Assembly (NCBI GenBank): GCA_947044365.1
Contig: OX345649.1
Location: 920,930 to 984,929 of the forward strand
Length of the DNA stretch: 64,000 nt
Source of the DNA: Petrosia ficiformis
Taxonomy: Eukaryota > Porifera > Demospongiae > Haplosclerida > Petrosiidae
Direction: 5' to 3'
The position numbers were made by a program, and so were the translations under genes. How positions within the stretch are numbered: position 1 is the first letter of the stretch; each line of letters opens with the position of its first letter. Shown one piece after another: positions 34,701 to 44,692 of this stretch. The notes under the pieces were generated by a model. It saw only the letters and a program-made list of their open reading frames with translations. It did no database searches and was not told the origin of the DNA.

Positions 34701-37700
34701 TCCCTCCCTCCCTCCCTCCCTCCCTCCCTCCCTCTCTCCATCCCTCCCTTTCTCCATCCCTCCCTCACACACACACACACACACACACACAGGTATAAGT
34801 CGTTGTGTCCAAATACATGGCCCTCTTGGAATGGTATGATAAAAATTGATTCATATTTCCATTCAAAACACATGTAAATGTGATTTTATTTGATTCATAT
34901 CAGGTCCTTTATCAGAAGGAGTGGATACCTTGTGTAAGCATTTAGGAGTGACTGATGCTGAATATCGCATTGGAATGTAAGTTATAATGATTACGATGTT
35001 TTAGGGATAAGGAACTTGTATTTTTCATAGTTCGAAGATCTTTATCAAATTTCCAAGAACTCTTTTTGAAACTGAAGATAAGCTTGAGAGGAGAAAACAC
35101 GAACTTGGTAAGTGAATTGAAATTAGTATAATACAACAGTTCCTTGTCTCTATTGTTCTACCTCCTCTTTCTCCATCCTTCAGTCACCACGATCACAGCT
35201 AGATGGCGTTGTTATATCGCAAAGAAGAAATATCTAAAGCTGAAATGGGCATGTAAGTAGATGTAGATGTTAGACATTGTTAGTAAATTTTGTATTACGA
35301 CATCAGTAAATTAATAACGGATTGTTTAATACATGTGTGTACACATGTACATGTACAAGTATTGCAGTGATATGATAATTGATAAATGTCATTATCAGCT
35401 TTTGTTGGTTAGTTTTGAATGATATTGTAATGAGTGTAGTAGTAATAATAAATGATTAAATTTCTGATAATGTAACATCATTAAATGTACCCATAATTAT
35501 TAAAGTTTTGTTGAAAGAATCGAATCCTAGAGTCAGTATTCTTTTAGTGTGACTATAGCAACCACTTTTAGTTATAGTTATAGTATGTATGGTTTCTTGA
35601 ACTTTAGTTATAGTTAAATTAACTAGGCTTACTAAAAGGGTTTTAGTTTTAGTTAACTAACTAAAAGTGTTCATTATTGGCCAATTTCATTTTAATTGTT
35701 ACAATTGTAATTTAGCTAACTAAAAGTCATAATGCCTTCTGGAAGAGGTTTTAGTTATATTAAGCAATAACTGGAAGGTACATGTACATGTAATATTGTA
35801 AGATAGATATAATCATTATCAATTCATAAGAATATCAGTCTGCATCACTGATACTTACCTTGTCCTTCTCTTATTTCCTCAACAGCTATTATTTTCCAGA
35901 AACACTATCGACGACATTTGGTTGAAGTTTATGTGAAAAGATATCGTGCTGCTGTGATGGTACAGAAACACTGGAGACGTTTTGCTATGCAGCGATACTT
36001 CAGACGTTATTTGGCTGCTACCAAAGCAGTGAGAAAGTGAGAAGATAGTTTCACAATAATTTATTCCCTTTCTTAACCAGCATTCTACCTAAGTTCTATA
36101 GAGTACAGTAGAATATATGATTTATATTTTTAAACATACATGTACATGTACATATACATATACATGTACATGTACATATGCATATACATATACATGTACA
36201 TATACATATACATGTACATGTACATATACATATACATGTACACTTAGTATTATGATGTAATAATTAATTTGTCACCCTCTTCCGGACTTACGATGTATGA
36301 GTGGATGCAGTTAATTATACTAATATTACATGTATGTATTATTATTATTTTTATTTATAATTTTTTAATTTTTTAAAATATTATTATTACAGGTTTATTA
36401 AAGGGTTCATGACCAGGAAACAACCTGCTTGTCCAGAAAATATGGCTGTAAGTATAATGAATTCATCTTCTGTATAAAACATGTCAAGATAGATTTTTAG
36501 AACAAATTATTTTTCGTGTAGATACATGTACATATATACATGTACTATAATAGATTATCAATCTCATTCTCAGTCTTCTAGAACACAGTATTATTCATGT
36601 ACACATGTACATGTATGTACATGTGTACTAGTTTATCAGTCTCATTCCTATACTCCCTGTACAAGTTTTTAACTCGTGTGTACATCTGTACATGTAATAT
36701 TACCAAATTTATCAGTCTCATTCCCATACTCCTATAATTTTTTAATTCATGTATGTACATGTACATGTGTATACGTTTTACTAGTTTCTGGAATTTGTTA
36801 AAATCAAGTTTCTTAAAGATTTAAGTATTAATCTACCACGAGGTTTGATATATATTGATGCTGGTTGGCCTGCTTCTCCTCCTGCTCTTACAGAGGTTAG
36901 GAATATACATATATTAATTAGTTCCTCGTTACTTTCTCTTACTCTTCATCCAGACATCTAACCTTTTAAAGACGTACTATCGCAATTATTTAGCCAGCAG
37001 ACTAATGAAAAGTCTTGATGCTGAAAAGAAGAGCCAGGTATGTATGCACTATGAATGTCATGATCTACCATTCAACCAATGGTACATGTACTATAATATC
37101 TACCATTCAACCAATGGTACATGTACTATAATATCTACCATTCAACCAATGGTACGTGTACTATAATATCTACCATTCAACCATTGGTACATGTACCATA
37201 ATATCTACCATTCAACCATTTGTTCATTCAATTGTTCATCCAGTAGTCCATATGTTTATCCACTAGTTCATTCAGTAGTTCTTTTATTTAACTACATGTT
37301 CATCCTGTTAGTCCATTGCTTTTCCAATAGTTAACTCTCAAGTCTGCTGCTAGTGACCTCTTTAAAGGGAAGAAACAAAGTTACTCGGCCAGTATACCAA
37401 AACCTTTTTTCACCACCCACTTGTGTAAGACATTTCCCACTCCTTCTCTTTCTCTCTCATTTCTGTCCTCCATTCTTTATGCCATTTTCTCTCTACTCCA
37501 GCACAAGGGGAAATGGCCGGTATGCAACGATCATTCATTCCTAAAAATCCCGATGCTGGAGAACATAAAGTTTGTGATCAAATGAGTATATATATATATT
37601 TTTATTTATTTTGAAATCTCAATAGTTTTCATTCCACTGCATCAAATTTGATCGTCATGGTTACAAGCCTCGTAAACGAATATTCATTGTCACTAATAGT

Positions 37701-38978
37701 GTAAGTTAGAAATTGCATTGTTCTTTCAAGTGTCGTTTTAGTTTGACAATAATGACCACTTTTAGTTAATGTAGTATGAATCGTGATTTCTCACAATTCT
37801 AGTTATATATACAGTAGTTATAGTAAATAAAATATTGAGTTTACTAAAAAGGTTTTAATTTTAGTTAACTAACTAAAAGTGGCTATTTTTCATTTTAGTT
37901 AGTTATAGTTATTACAGTAGACTTGTAATTTAGTTATAGTTTAGTTAACTAAAATTCACAATGCCTTATTAAAAAGTGGTTTTATTCAGTTATAGACAAC
38001 ACTAGTACTATCTCATAAGTACTATCTCGTATGCACATGTACATATCCATTTATTGGTCTTTCGGTCCTCAGGCCTGCTTTCTTGTAGAAGAAGGCAGTT
38101 TTAAAGTCAAGGAACAATTCCAATTTTCAATGATGCAGTCTATTATTGTCAGTAATCTCACAGATGGATTGATGCTCATCAGATTACCTGTAGATGGAGA
38201 AACAAGCAAGGTATGTACAAATTGGTGTAATTAAAGGGGTCAGAACCATAGTGGACTAACATCAACTACTGGAAATTGTCTATAATTTGGGAAAACCACA
38301 CTTGTGGCACTAACCACACAGTTGTGGCGGCACATAATAATTTTGAACAAATGCTTACCTTCAAACACTTGCTATTCGGCCATTTTGCACAGGAAGCCAA
38401 TGAAATGGTGTATCCAGGAAGACCAGTTAATGCTCCTCTTAGATACCAAATTTAGCTGAATAGCTAGTGTAGGAAGGCAAGCATTTGTTTGGTTCAAATT
38501 TGGTCATATATTCCATAAAAATACATTAAAATTACCCACTACCTAATGATTAGATATTGTATCGGTTTCTACATTAATTAATTTGAGTTCCGCTCTCAGT
38601 AATTAAACTCTTTATCTATATTCATGGCCCTTACTACATCCACAGGGTGATCTTATCATTCAAACTGACTGTCTCATTGAAGCTGTACTAAAACTTGCAC
38701 TTGAGGCAGATATTTTAAACAGAGTCCATATAGAAACTTCTGGAAAGTATGTACTGTATAAGATAACATAAAATCCTCATGACATTTCATATTTTCTTTG
38801 TTTAGTATATCTCATGGAATGGGTGAAGGTAGAGTTGGTAACATTACCTTTACTGTAGGGTAAGTGGTTCAGACCTGTTCATTCTATCAACTCGATTATA
38901 TTATTCATTATTTTTATTCTCAGAGAGCCATTTGTTGGTAAAGGAAAAACCGGGAATCTCGAAATAGTTAGTCCTTGA
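27492..38978 (+). CDS. MYO1C: Class I unconventional myosin, MYO1C/MYO1H type, complete
   Basis: Single-headed actin motor linking membranes to actin. Exons: 27492-27623, 27824-27939, 28302-28396, 28900-29003, 29088-29168, 29636-29812, 30084-30182, 30259-30375, 30643-30834, 31234-31407, 31840-31920, 32314-32405, 32591-32685, 33703-33749, 33802-33882, 34326-34431, 34530-34647, 34793-34833, 34904-34976, 35031-35107, 35184-35252, 35886-36036, 36393-36447, 36785-36895, 36954-37037, 37331-37424, 37502-37569, 37626-37700, 38073-38210, 38646-38746, 38806-38859, 38924-38978. Total 1050 aa. Motor about 1-700: P-loop GESGAGKT, switch [11 protein letters not shown], switch [18 protein letters not shown], and YVRCIKPND. 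About three IQ-like helices (700-791) bind calmodulin. The TH1 tail (792-1050) includes the PH-like lipid-binding core ([12 protein letters not shown]). The N-terminus ([19 protein letters not shown]) and the C-terminal tail match MYO1C more than other class I myosins; orthology to C versus H is not resolved. Confidence 0.96.
28404..28468. repeat. (GGAT/GGAC)n in myosin intron 3
   Basis: Starts five bases after the GTGAAA donor of the exon at 28302-28396. Confidence 0.85.
29215..29560. repeat. TACATTGTACATGTACA array, myosin intron
   Basis: Dense palindromic TACATGTA/TGTACA units followed by ctctttctatgtacat repeats. Confidence 0.8.
30420..30535. repeat. (CCCT/CCAT)n pyrimidine tract, myosin intron
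   Basis: Part of the pyrimidine stretch leading to the acceptor of the exon at 30643. Confidence 0.85.
30850..31230. repeat. (TCTA)n/(CCAT)n array, myosin intron
   Basis: Tetranucleotide tracts run right up to the acceptor (ctatctacag) of the exon at 31234. Confidence 0.85.
31430..31815. repeat. (TCTG)n array, myosin intron
   Basis: Tetranucleotide tctg/tcta array filling the intron between the exons at 31234-31407 and 31840-31920. Confidence 0.9.
31940..32150. repeat. TACATGTA palindromes and a ~62-bp tandem duplication, myosin intron
   Basis: Two copies of cttgtatgtgtgatgacatc with flanking TACATGTACATG. Confidence 0.75.
32686..33702. other. Myosin intron 13
   Basis: About 1 kb of AT-rich intron. 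Apart from scattered TACATGTA and the phrase gggttattttaacat near 33060 (partly inverted at 33555), I see no repeat or gene. Confidence 0.5.
33905..34215. repeat. (GGAT)n/(GACA)n array, myosin intron
   Basis: Diverged tetranucleotide array. Confidence 0.85.
34698..34792. repeat. (CCCT)n-(CA)n tract forming a splice acceptor
   Basis: ccct units followed by (CA)n that ends in CACAG, the acceptor of the 41-nt exon at 34793-34833. Confidence 0.85.
35515..35775. mobile_element. TTAGTTAACTAA-family element, copy in myosin intron 21
   Basis: Contains ccacttttagttatagttat, ttagttttagttaactaac and attattggccaattt. Other copies lie at about 37735-38005, 47375-47580, 52548-52775 and 61505-61735, with fragments near 240-320 and 22640-22760. 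Several copies end in aaacaacactag. Non-coding and AT-rich. Confidence 0.7.
36135..36245. repeat. (ACATAT/ACATGT)n palindromic tract, myosin intron
   Basis: Alternating tacatgtacatata units. Confidence 0.8.
37050..37215. repeat. 35-bp tandem repeat, myosin intron
   Basis: Four copies of ccattcaaccaatggtacat plus tgtactataatatcta. CCATT..AATGG is an inverted pair inside each unit. Confidence 0.85.
37735..38005. mobile_element. TTAGTTAACTAA-family element, copy 2
   Basis: Same body as 35515-35775, ending in agacaacactag, in the next-to-next myosin intron region. Confidence 0.65.
38280..38515. mobile_element. Foldback element, second well-preserved copy
   Basis: Starts aatttgggaaaaccacactt with inverted arms meeting near 38420. 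Shares aggaagccaatgaaat and aggaagaccagttaatgctc with 26390-26635. Lies in a myosin tail intron. Confidence 0.75.
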
Positions 38979-39954
38979 ATACTTGTTTAAGACTGTACAG
39001 TCTTTTCATGACCGCAAATTATGACTTTATGTACTTTATAGTGTAGTTCAATGCAGGGTTGGGAGATATTGAAAATCAAATATTGCAACTACTCTGTCTA
39101 TAATAACAAAAATAGGTCAAAAGACGACACTTCTGATCCTTGTTTTAAGAGCATACAGCTCAAGACTAAGTATTATAGTATTTTCAACTGCATACAGTAT
39201 TTTCTCCATTGTGATAATATTGGCAGACAAAACCATGCGATATGATTATTGCAATAGAATAATACTGCAATGTATATGTATGTGATATATTGAATTATTG
39301 CCCAACCCAAATTCAATTTAATACACAATTTTACTTAAGTCTGTAACTTGGTAATGAATTGATGCACAAATTAAAATGGTATGGGCCCTGAAAGGACAAA
39401 ATGCATTTGAAAACTATTTACGTATTTCTGTATACTTCATAAAATCCTCTCCTCTGCTCTAGGTAACACCAGCCAATATCTAAAACTACAAGTTGAAATT
39501 GTAACAATCAGAAATGCAATAAATTATTAACTGTTATCATTAAATTGCCCTGGAGGGTATAATCATTGCGCAATAACTATTTTTTTCTTTTAGTTTTTTT
39601 TTTCTGATAGTAGATTAGGTATATGTAGTTATTTATTATTTGTTTTTGTTTTCAAACTTGTATATAATTATAATATGTAGTAATATTTGATCTTATAGTT
39701 ATTACCTTTGAAAAATCAATAATCTAATTATTTCTGATAATTATAGTCAATAGTGACTATAATTAACTGAGGTTTGTGTCCAAGGATGTGATTACCCAAA
39801 CTTGCGAGGCACATCAAAGGACACAAAACGATTGCAAAGGCCTTGATCATGGTATACAAGTCAGTATTATATACACATGGTATAATTTGTATGTGATAAA
39901 TTGCAGAGAATGAGCTACTAAAATTGTGTGTGGGCGTTGACCTCAGTTTGGAAA
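38979..39954. other. Intergenic myosin-CZIB
   Basis: 976 bp. At 39050-39310 it holds an element bounded by gggttggg and cccaaccc that matches 4215-4505 (NOS intron) and 58740-58985 (GRK2/3 intron), e.g. gacagtatcaatgagtagtt in those two. The rest is AT-rich with no gene seen. Confidence 0.6.
39050..39310. mobile_element. GGGTTGGG-family MITE
   Basis: About 260 bp with inverted ends gggttggg/cccaaccc and gcaata/tattgc-type subterminal pairs. Diverged copies lie at 4215-4505 and 58740-58985. Confidence 0.55.
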
Positions 39955-41560
39955 ATGGTGGTAAGTTTTTCACTAGCTAATTATATATACAATATCTTTA
40001 TATTTGTTTTCTCTAGAAAATAGGTCTTCAGTTCAAGGCATCTCTTGATGGTGTTACTAATTTAAGACCTGATACTGAAGAGTTCCGATGGTACCTCAAA
40101 GTATGTGTACATTAATACTTTAACAATAATAATTTATAAAATCTATTATTAATAGCTTCGCTGTGCTAATTGTGGTGAAGTAACAGAAAAATGGAATTAT
40201 GTCGATTGCTTGGTTAGTTATTCATGATATGTGGCTGGCCGGTTCATGCAGAGAGGGATGTATTGCCGCGAAAACAATTTTTGAATAAATGCTCCTTTCC
40301 ACGATATAAAACATTTTAGCAATATGATATATCGTGCATGGCTGTGGTGTCATTATAGTGCAGTGGCACTACTAGTCAGTCACATGATGGTCACATGATA
40401 TTCATTATGTATTGCAATCCATTTACGTACATTGAAACAGAAAGTGAAGCTGCTTGTTCGAAAAATAGCATTACATTATTTATTCCTTGCTGACTGACTA
40501 TTCGTGTTGTATAGGTCTTCCTTGTTTACCTTGTCCGCTGAAAAATGTTCATAACTTTAGTTTGTAATAACCAATAACCGTTTTACCTGTAAAAGTTTCA
40601 TATAATTATCCTTTCCGTTCTTTTTGTGTATGTCAAATTTTAATCCGTTGCTTCATTATTGAGTTACAATATTAACCTTATGGCATTAAACTATACACTA
40701 TATTACCTATGGTCATCACATCCTAATTTTGAGGTAATCATTAATGTGAACAGAGTTTCGATATTGTTAGTATGTACATTCGTAAGTATTACAACATTTG
40801 CAGGAGAAACAGCCTTTGAAAGGTGGGCGTGGCACTGCCAGTTTAGTTTCAAAATGTAAAATGTGTGCTCGAGAAAATTCACTAGGTACATACATACATG
40901 CATGTACATACGTACAACATACATACATACATACATACATACATGTACATACATACATGCACGTACATACATACAACATACATACATACATACATACATA
41001 CATACGTACGTGCATGCATGCATGTACATACGTACAACATACATACATACATACATACGTACGTGCATGCATGCATGTACATACGTACAACATACATACA
41101 TACATACATACATACATGTACATACGTACAACATACATACATACATACATACGTACGTGCATGCATGCATGTACATACGTACAACATACATACATACATA
41201 CATACATACATGCATAGATGCATGCACGCATGCATCTACATACATTGATACTTGTTTCTGATTTACAGATGTATTAGAAGATTCAATTGTTCCCTATAAT
41301 GTTAGTATTATAACAGTACTTACATGTATATATGTACATGACAATATATTTCTGGTACAGATTGAAGATAGTGAATCTTTTAAAACAGTTGTTGTCTTTG
41401 ATTGTAGAGGAACTGAACCAGTGGATTTTGATCCAAGAGTTAGTACATACAATCATAATTTAGTATTTAATTATGGATAGGGATCAATTAAAATATACTT
41501 ACTTACATGCGTAAATAGTTTGCAAACATTCCATTTTTGCTGATAATTATATTGTTGATG

Positions 41561-41608
<48 letters not shown>

Positions 41609-41904
41609 CTAGTCTGGATTCATAGCTGATGGAGATGGAAGTACTACTACATTCTCTAATATTGATCTCGGAAGCAAGGTTTAGTGATTATTATTCATAG
41701 TCATGTTGCTATGGTTACATTATTTAATGTTCAATTTTATTATATTCATGACCAACATAATTATATATTAATGAATTAAGGAAAGTGTTCACATGATATG
41801 AATATAATTTTATATTTTCTCAATAGGAATGGACTGAATATGATGAAAGGGCAAATAATCCTGTTAGTATATTTGAAGTTGAACACAAGTTTATCAAACT
41901 CTGA
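39955..41904 (+). CDS. CZIB: CXXC motif-containing zinc-binding protein (CZIB, C1orf123 family)
   Basis: Small conserved zinc-binding protein, a reported client or partner in cellular zinc metallation. Exons: 39955-39960 (only Met-Val), 40017-40100, 40156-40212, 40804-40885, 41269-41300, 41361-41438, 41613-41678, 41827-41904. The 160-aa product is the same length as human. Zinc ligands are CANC (33-36) and CKMC (67-70), followed by the family signature ARENS. Conserved blocks are TNLRP, FRWYLK, LKGGRGTAS, FDCRGTEPVDF and EWTEYDE. The 6-nt first coding exon was chosen because ATGGTG followed by GTAAGT reproduces the Met-x-Lys-Ile start of the family. It lies downstream of the myosin gene and convergent with the LHFPL gene. 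Confidence 0.95.
40532..40751. mobile_element. CATGATGACCTCA-family MITE, copy in CZIB intron 3
   Basis: About 220 bp, ends in ttaatgtgaac, carries the family body (ttattgagttacaatatt; catataattatcctttccgt). Confidence 0.65.
40886..41245. repeat. (TACA)n/(CATG)n array starting at the splice donor, CZIB intron 4
   Basis: The donor GTACAT runs directly into gtacatacatacatgcatgt. Higher-order units contain acgtacgtgcatgcatgcat and tacatacgtacaacatacat. Confidence 0.9.
41565..41610. repeat. (CT)n tract serving as polypyrimidine tract, CZIB intron 6
   Basis: Pure CT dinucleotides end at the CCTAG acceptor of the exon at 41613. Confidence 0.9.
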
Positions 41905-42355
41905 AATTATATAGTAAATATGTTAAATGTCTATATATGTTCATACAGGATTCGAAATTTGGGATGGGGGGTGGTTAGGGGTCACTGGTGTGTCCACTTG
42001 GGAAGATGTTATTTGTACTATTAGAACAACATATTGCATACATATTTGGTAAATATCCTGTCCCTTGAGGGGGTAGTCCCTGGTTCCGAATGAACTCAGA
42101 TAATAATAATTGATGACATAAAATCTCAAATACAAGTGTCAGTGTGGATAGTTGAGTAGAAAGACAATGAAGGAGAATCAAACTCTAATACTTCAAAAGA
42201 TAATACTATGTATTAATTTTAACTTTTTTCCTGAAATCATTAATGTTATAACAATTATTATATAATATAATTATATATAATATATACGTATGTCATTATA
42301 CACAACACAAAACTAAAATAGTAAAATAGGAGATCTCTAATAATAAGACACTTAT
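41905..42355. other. Intergenic CZIB-LHFPL (convergent)
   Basis: 451 bp, AT-rich; a pair of C/G-rich segments (gggatggggggtggttaggg, cttgagggggtagtccct) lies near 41960-42085. Short false ORFs only. Confidence 0.55.
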
Positions 42356-43911
42356 TTAACAACAGTTGTATGCTCTCAATCCATCAGCAACATTCATGGA
42401 GAAGATCGACAATGGAGGAAGATAGAAAGTAAGGCTAACGATCACCATGGCTAACTGCGTACACCATGCTATCTCACATTTACCCCGTATGTAGTAATCT
42501 GCAGAAGTACCACAAAATTGTCGAGCAAATTCCGAATGGAATATCAGAGGAAATAACACCAAACCAACAATAAGAAACAAACCTATATTGTATTGAATGA
42601 CAGGTTAAAACAGATTTGATATAATTGCGTGTACTAATTTTAACGATTTTAGTGACCAACGATAATTGCTAAAATTAGTATATACATACTAAAAATATAT
42701 TTCATGATCATTTTATTAGGCATATTAGGTGTGGCTCAGAAATTCACTAGAATTAATACATGCTAAATCCATCTTTGTAGATTAGTTGAGAAATGCATTT
42801 GGAGTGAGTCTTAACTTTACATTCTGCATTAAAAAATGGACTAAAATGTTGTGATACACTGAATGTTTGCACTAATTGTCATCTCATGCTAATATTTTGT
42901 ACTAAGTCATGTGATACACCTACTTTTTGCACTAATGTTGCACTCAATGTCATATGATATACCTATGTTTTACAATAAAGTCGTGATACACCTTACATTT
43001 TGCACTAATGTCATGTGATACACCTACTTTTTGCACTAATATCATGTGATACACCTACTTTTCTGCACTAATATCATGTGATATACATACTTTTTGCACT
43101 AATATGAGATACACCTACTTTTTTGCACTAATATCATGTGATACACCAACTTTTCTGCACTAATATCATGTGATACACCTACTTTTCTGCACTAATATCA
43201 TGTGATATACATACCTTTGCACTAATGTCATGTGATACACCTACGTTTTTGCTCATGTGATACACATACTTTTTGTACTAATGTCATGTGATACACATAC
43301 GTTTTTACAATAATGTCATGTGATACACCCACTTATTATGTGTGATTGCATTATTTGCAGAAATGTTACTTCACAGTGAAATATAATATGCATTTAAAAA
43401 TTTAAACAGAATACTCACATCCAAACAGCTGGATCACAAACCCTGCTAAGAAGACAGACTGTTCTTTAATACGAGGTTTGCAATATGCAATAATACCAAC
43501 TATAAGCGAGATCATCAAAAGACCAGTTCCTATACCATAACTGATACTACCAACAAAGAGGAAGACAATGTCTTTCAGCTCAATATCTGCTAAGTTTGTG
43601 TCGTTCAGCTCATGAAACATATAAAGTGAACATACTTCATCAGCTGAAGAATCTGCAGCACCTGGTGTGAAACATAAATAAAAGAGACCCACTTTAATGT
43701 CTCTAGCTTTAAGTGCTGTTGGGGGTGAATCCAGAGTTGTCCAGTAAGGGAAGCCAGCTGCTACTACAAGGCCAATGATCAAGAGAAATGTAGAAACTAG
43801 CCAAAATGTTGATGCCACTGATACACCCGATACTGTAACTGGCATGGGCTTAAACTTATGTGTACTGGAGGTAGTTATTAACTGCTGTTGACTTGTACTG
43901 CGGCTAGCCAT
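42356..43911 (-). CDS. LHFPL-like four-transmembrane protein
   Basis: Two exons, 43911-43419 and 42582-42356, give 239 aa. Four hydrophobic segments are clear: VASTFWLVSTFLLIIGLVVA, ISYGIGTGLLMISLIVGIIA, GFVIQLFGCLFLIVGLVLF, and CTQLAMVIVSLTFYLPPL. After the third segment the RQFCG..YYIRGKCEIAW arrangement matches the LHFPL tetraspan family (CG...Y..G.C..GW), whose members work as auxiliary membrane subunits of channels and hair-bundle or synaptic receptors. The extracellular loop has Cys residues (CFTPG, EVC). Assignment is to the family; the specific LHFPL member is not resolvable. Divergent with TEN1. Confidence 0.8.
42840..43340. repeat. ~31-bp minisatellite, LHFPL intron
   Basis: About fifteen copies of a unit containing gcactaatatcatgtgatac and acctactttt. 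Confidence 0.9.
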
Positions 43912-43984
43912 GGTTGCTGTCTAGTTCTGTACCTGCTCCACCCTGATTTTACAAAGAGTAAACAAGGGTGGGGCTCATCGCTAC

Positions 43985-43996
43985 TGCGCATGCGCA
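43985..43996. promoter_or_regulatory. NRF1-type palindrome in LHFPL/TEN1 bidirectional promoter
   Basis: TGCGCATGCGCA is a perfect match to the palindromic NRF1 (alpha-Pal) consensus. It lies between the LHFPL ATG (43911, minus) and the TEN1 ATG (44022, plus), in the GC-richest short stretch of the area. A CACGTG E-box follows at 44015-44020. Confidence 0.75.
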
Positions 43997-44021
43997 GATT
44001 ATATCCGCGGTAACCACGTGT

Positions 44022-44375
44022 ATGAAGATGAACATGGCTTGCGGAGAAGAGATTTTTTCGCCTTTTGTACCACTCTCAGAAGTACAAAACACGAAAGAGA
44101 AGTTTGTAAGAACAATTGGCTATGCAAAAAACCTAGAAGCAGCCTCAGAATTGCTTACAATCGAGTACAATGGTCACATGACCTTAGTCGATATACGATA
44201 TATTCATCCATTTACATATAAACCAGATGTGTTATTTCAGTTTGTTGGAGAGCTACAGAGGCAGCAAGTTGGGGACAATACAAATATTGTTTTGAGGGCA
44301 CAAGTATATCGTAACATGGACGGCTTAGATCCAGAGTTGTATCACAAAGTACAAGCAATAAGGAGTCATAATTAA
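44022..44375 (+). CDS. TEN1: CST complex subunit TEN1
   Basis: Small OB-fold protein that with CTC1 and STN1 caps telomeres and promotes C-strand fill-in. Single exon, 117 aa from the ATG at 44022 (human about 123). The second half aligns with human TEN1: FVGELQRQQ matches VLGELQHQQ, then VLRAQVYRNMDGLDPELYHKVQAIR matches VKARVLTCVEGMNLPLLEQAIR. An upstream in-frame ATG at 43968 would translate through the NRF1 site and lengthen the protein beyond the family, so 44022 or 44034 is preferred. AATAAA at 44439-44444 follows the stop by 64 bp. Neighbours: divergent with LHFPL and convergent with GRK2/3. Confidence 0.82.
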   Translation: MKMNMACGEEIFSPFVPLSEVQNTKEKFVRTIGYAKNLEAASELLTIEYNGHMTLVDIRYIHPFTYKPDVLFQFVGELQRQQVGDNTNIVLRAQVYRNMDGLDPELYHKVQAIRSHN

Positions 44376-44692
44376 TTAAATTTAACGAGACCACAAACAT
44401 GAAACAATAACATGTATAATTATTCTTTGTGACATGAATAATAAATTAATTGATTTGTAATAATAATTTATGGACATAACTGACAATTGAAAAATAATAG
44501 TCCCACTCTACAAAAAAAAAATACTATAAATATGATGTACAATGTATATACGTAATTATAATGTATATACATGTATTTAATTTACATATAAACTTTCACG
44601 AGAATAACGAAACAAACTAATATCTATTACAAGAATACCCCACATGTATATTGAGTTGCTGTAGAGACAAGGAATGACAAGACAGGTAATGA
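44376..44692. other. Intergenic TEN1-GRK2/3 (convergent)
   Basis: 317 bp holding the TEN1 AATAAA (44439) and, on the minus strand, an ATTAAA (44581-44576) about 110 bp past the GRK2/3 stop. No gene. Confidence 0.6.

Noticed and set aside
43968..44021. Upstream ATG of TEN1 at 43968
   Set aside because: It would translate through the NRF1 palindrome and add 18 residues absent from the family; promoter sequence is the better reading.
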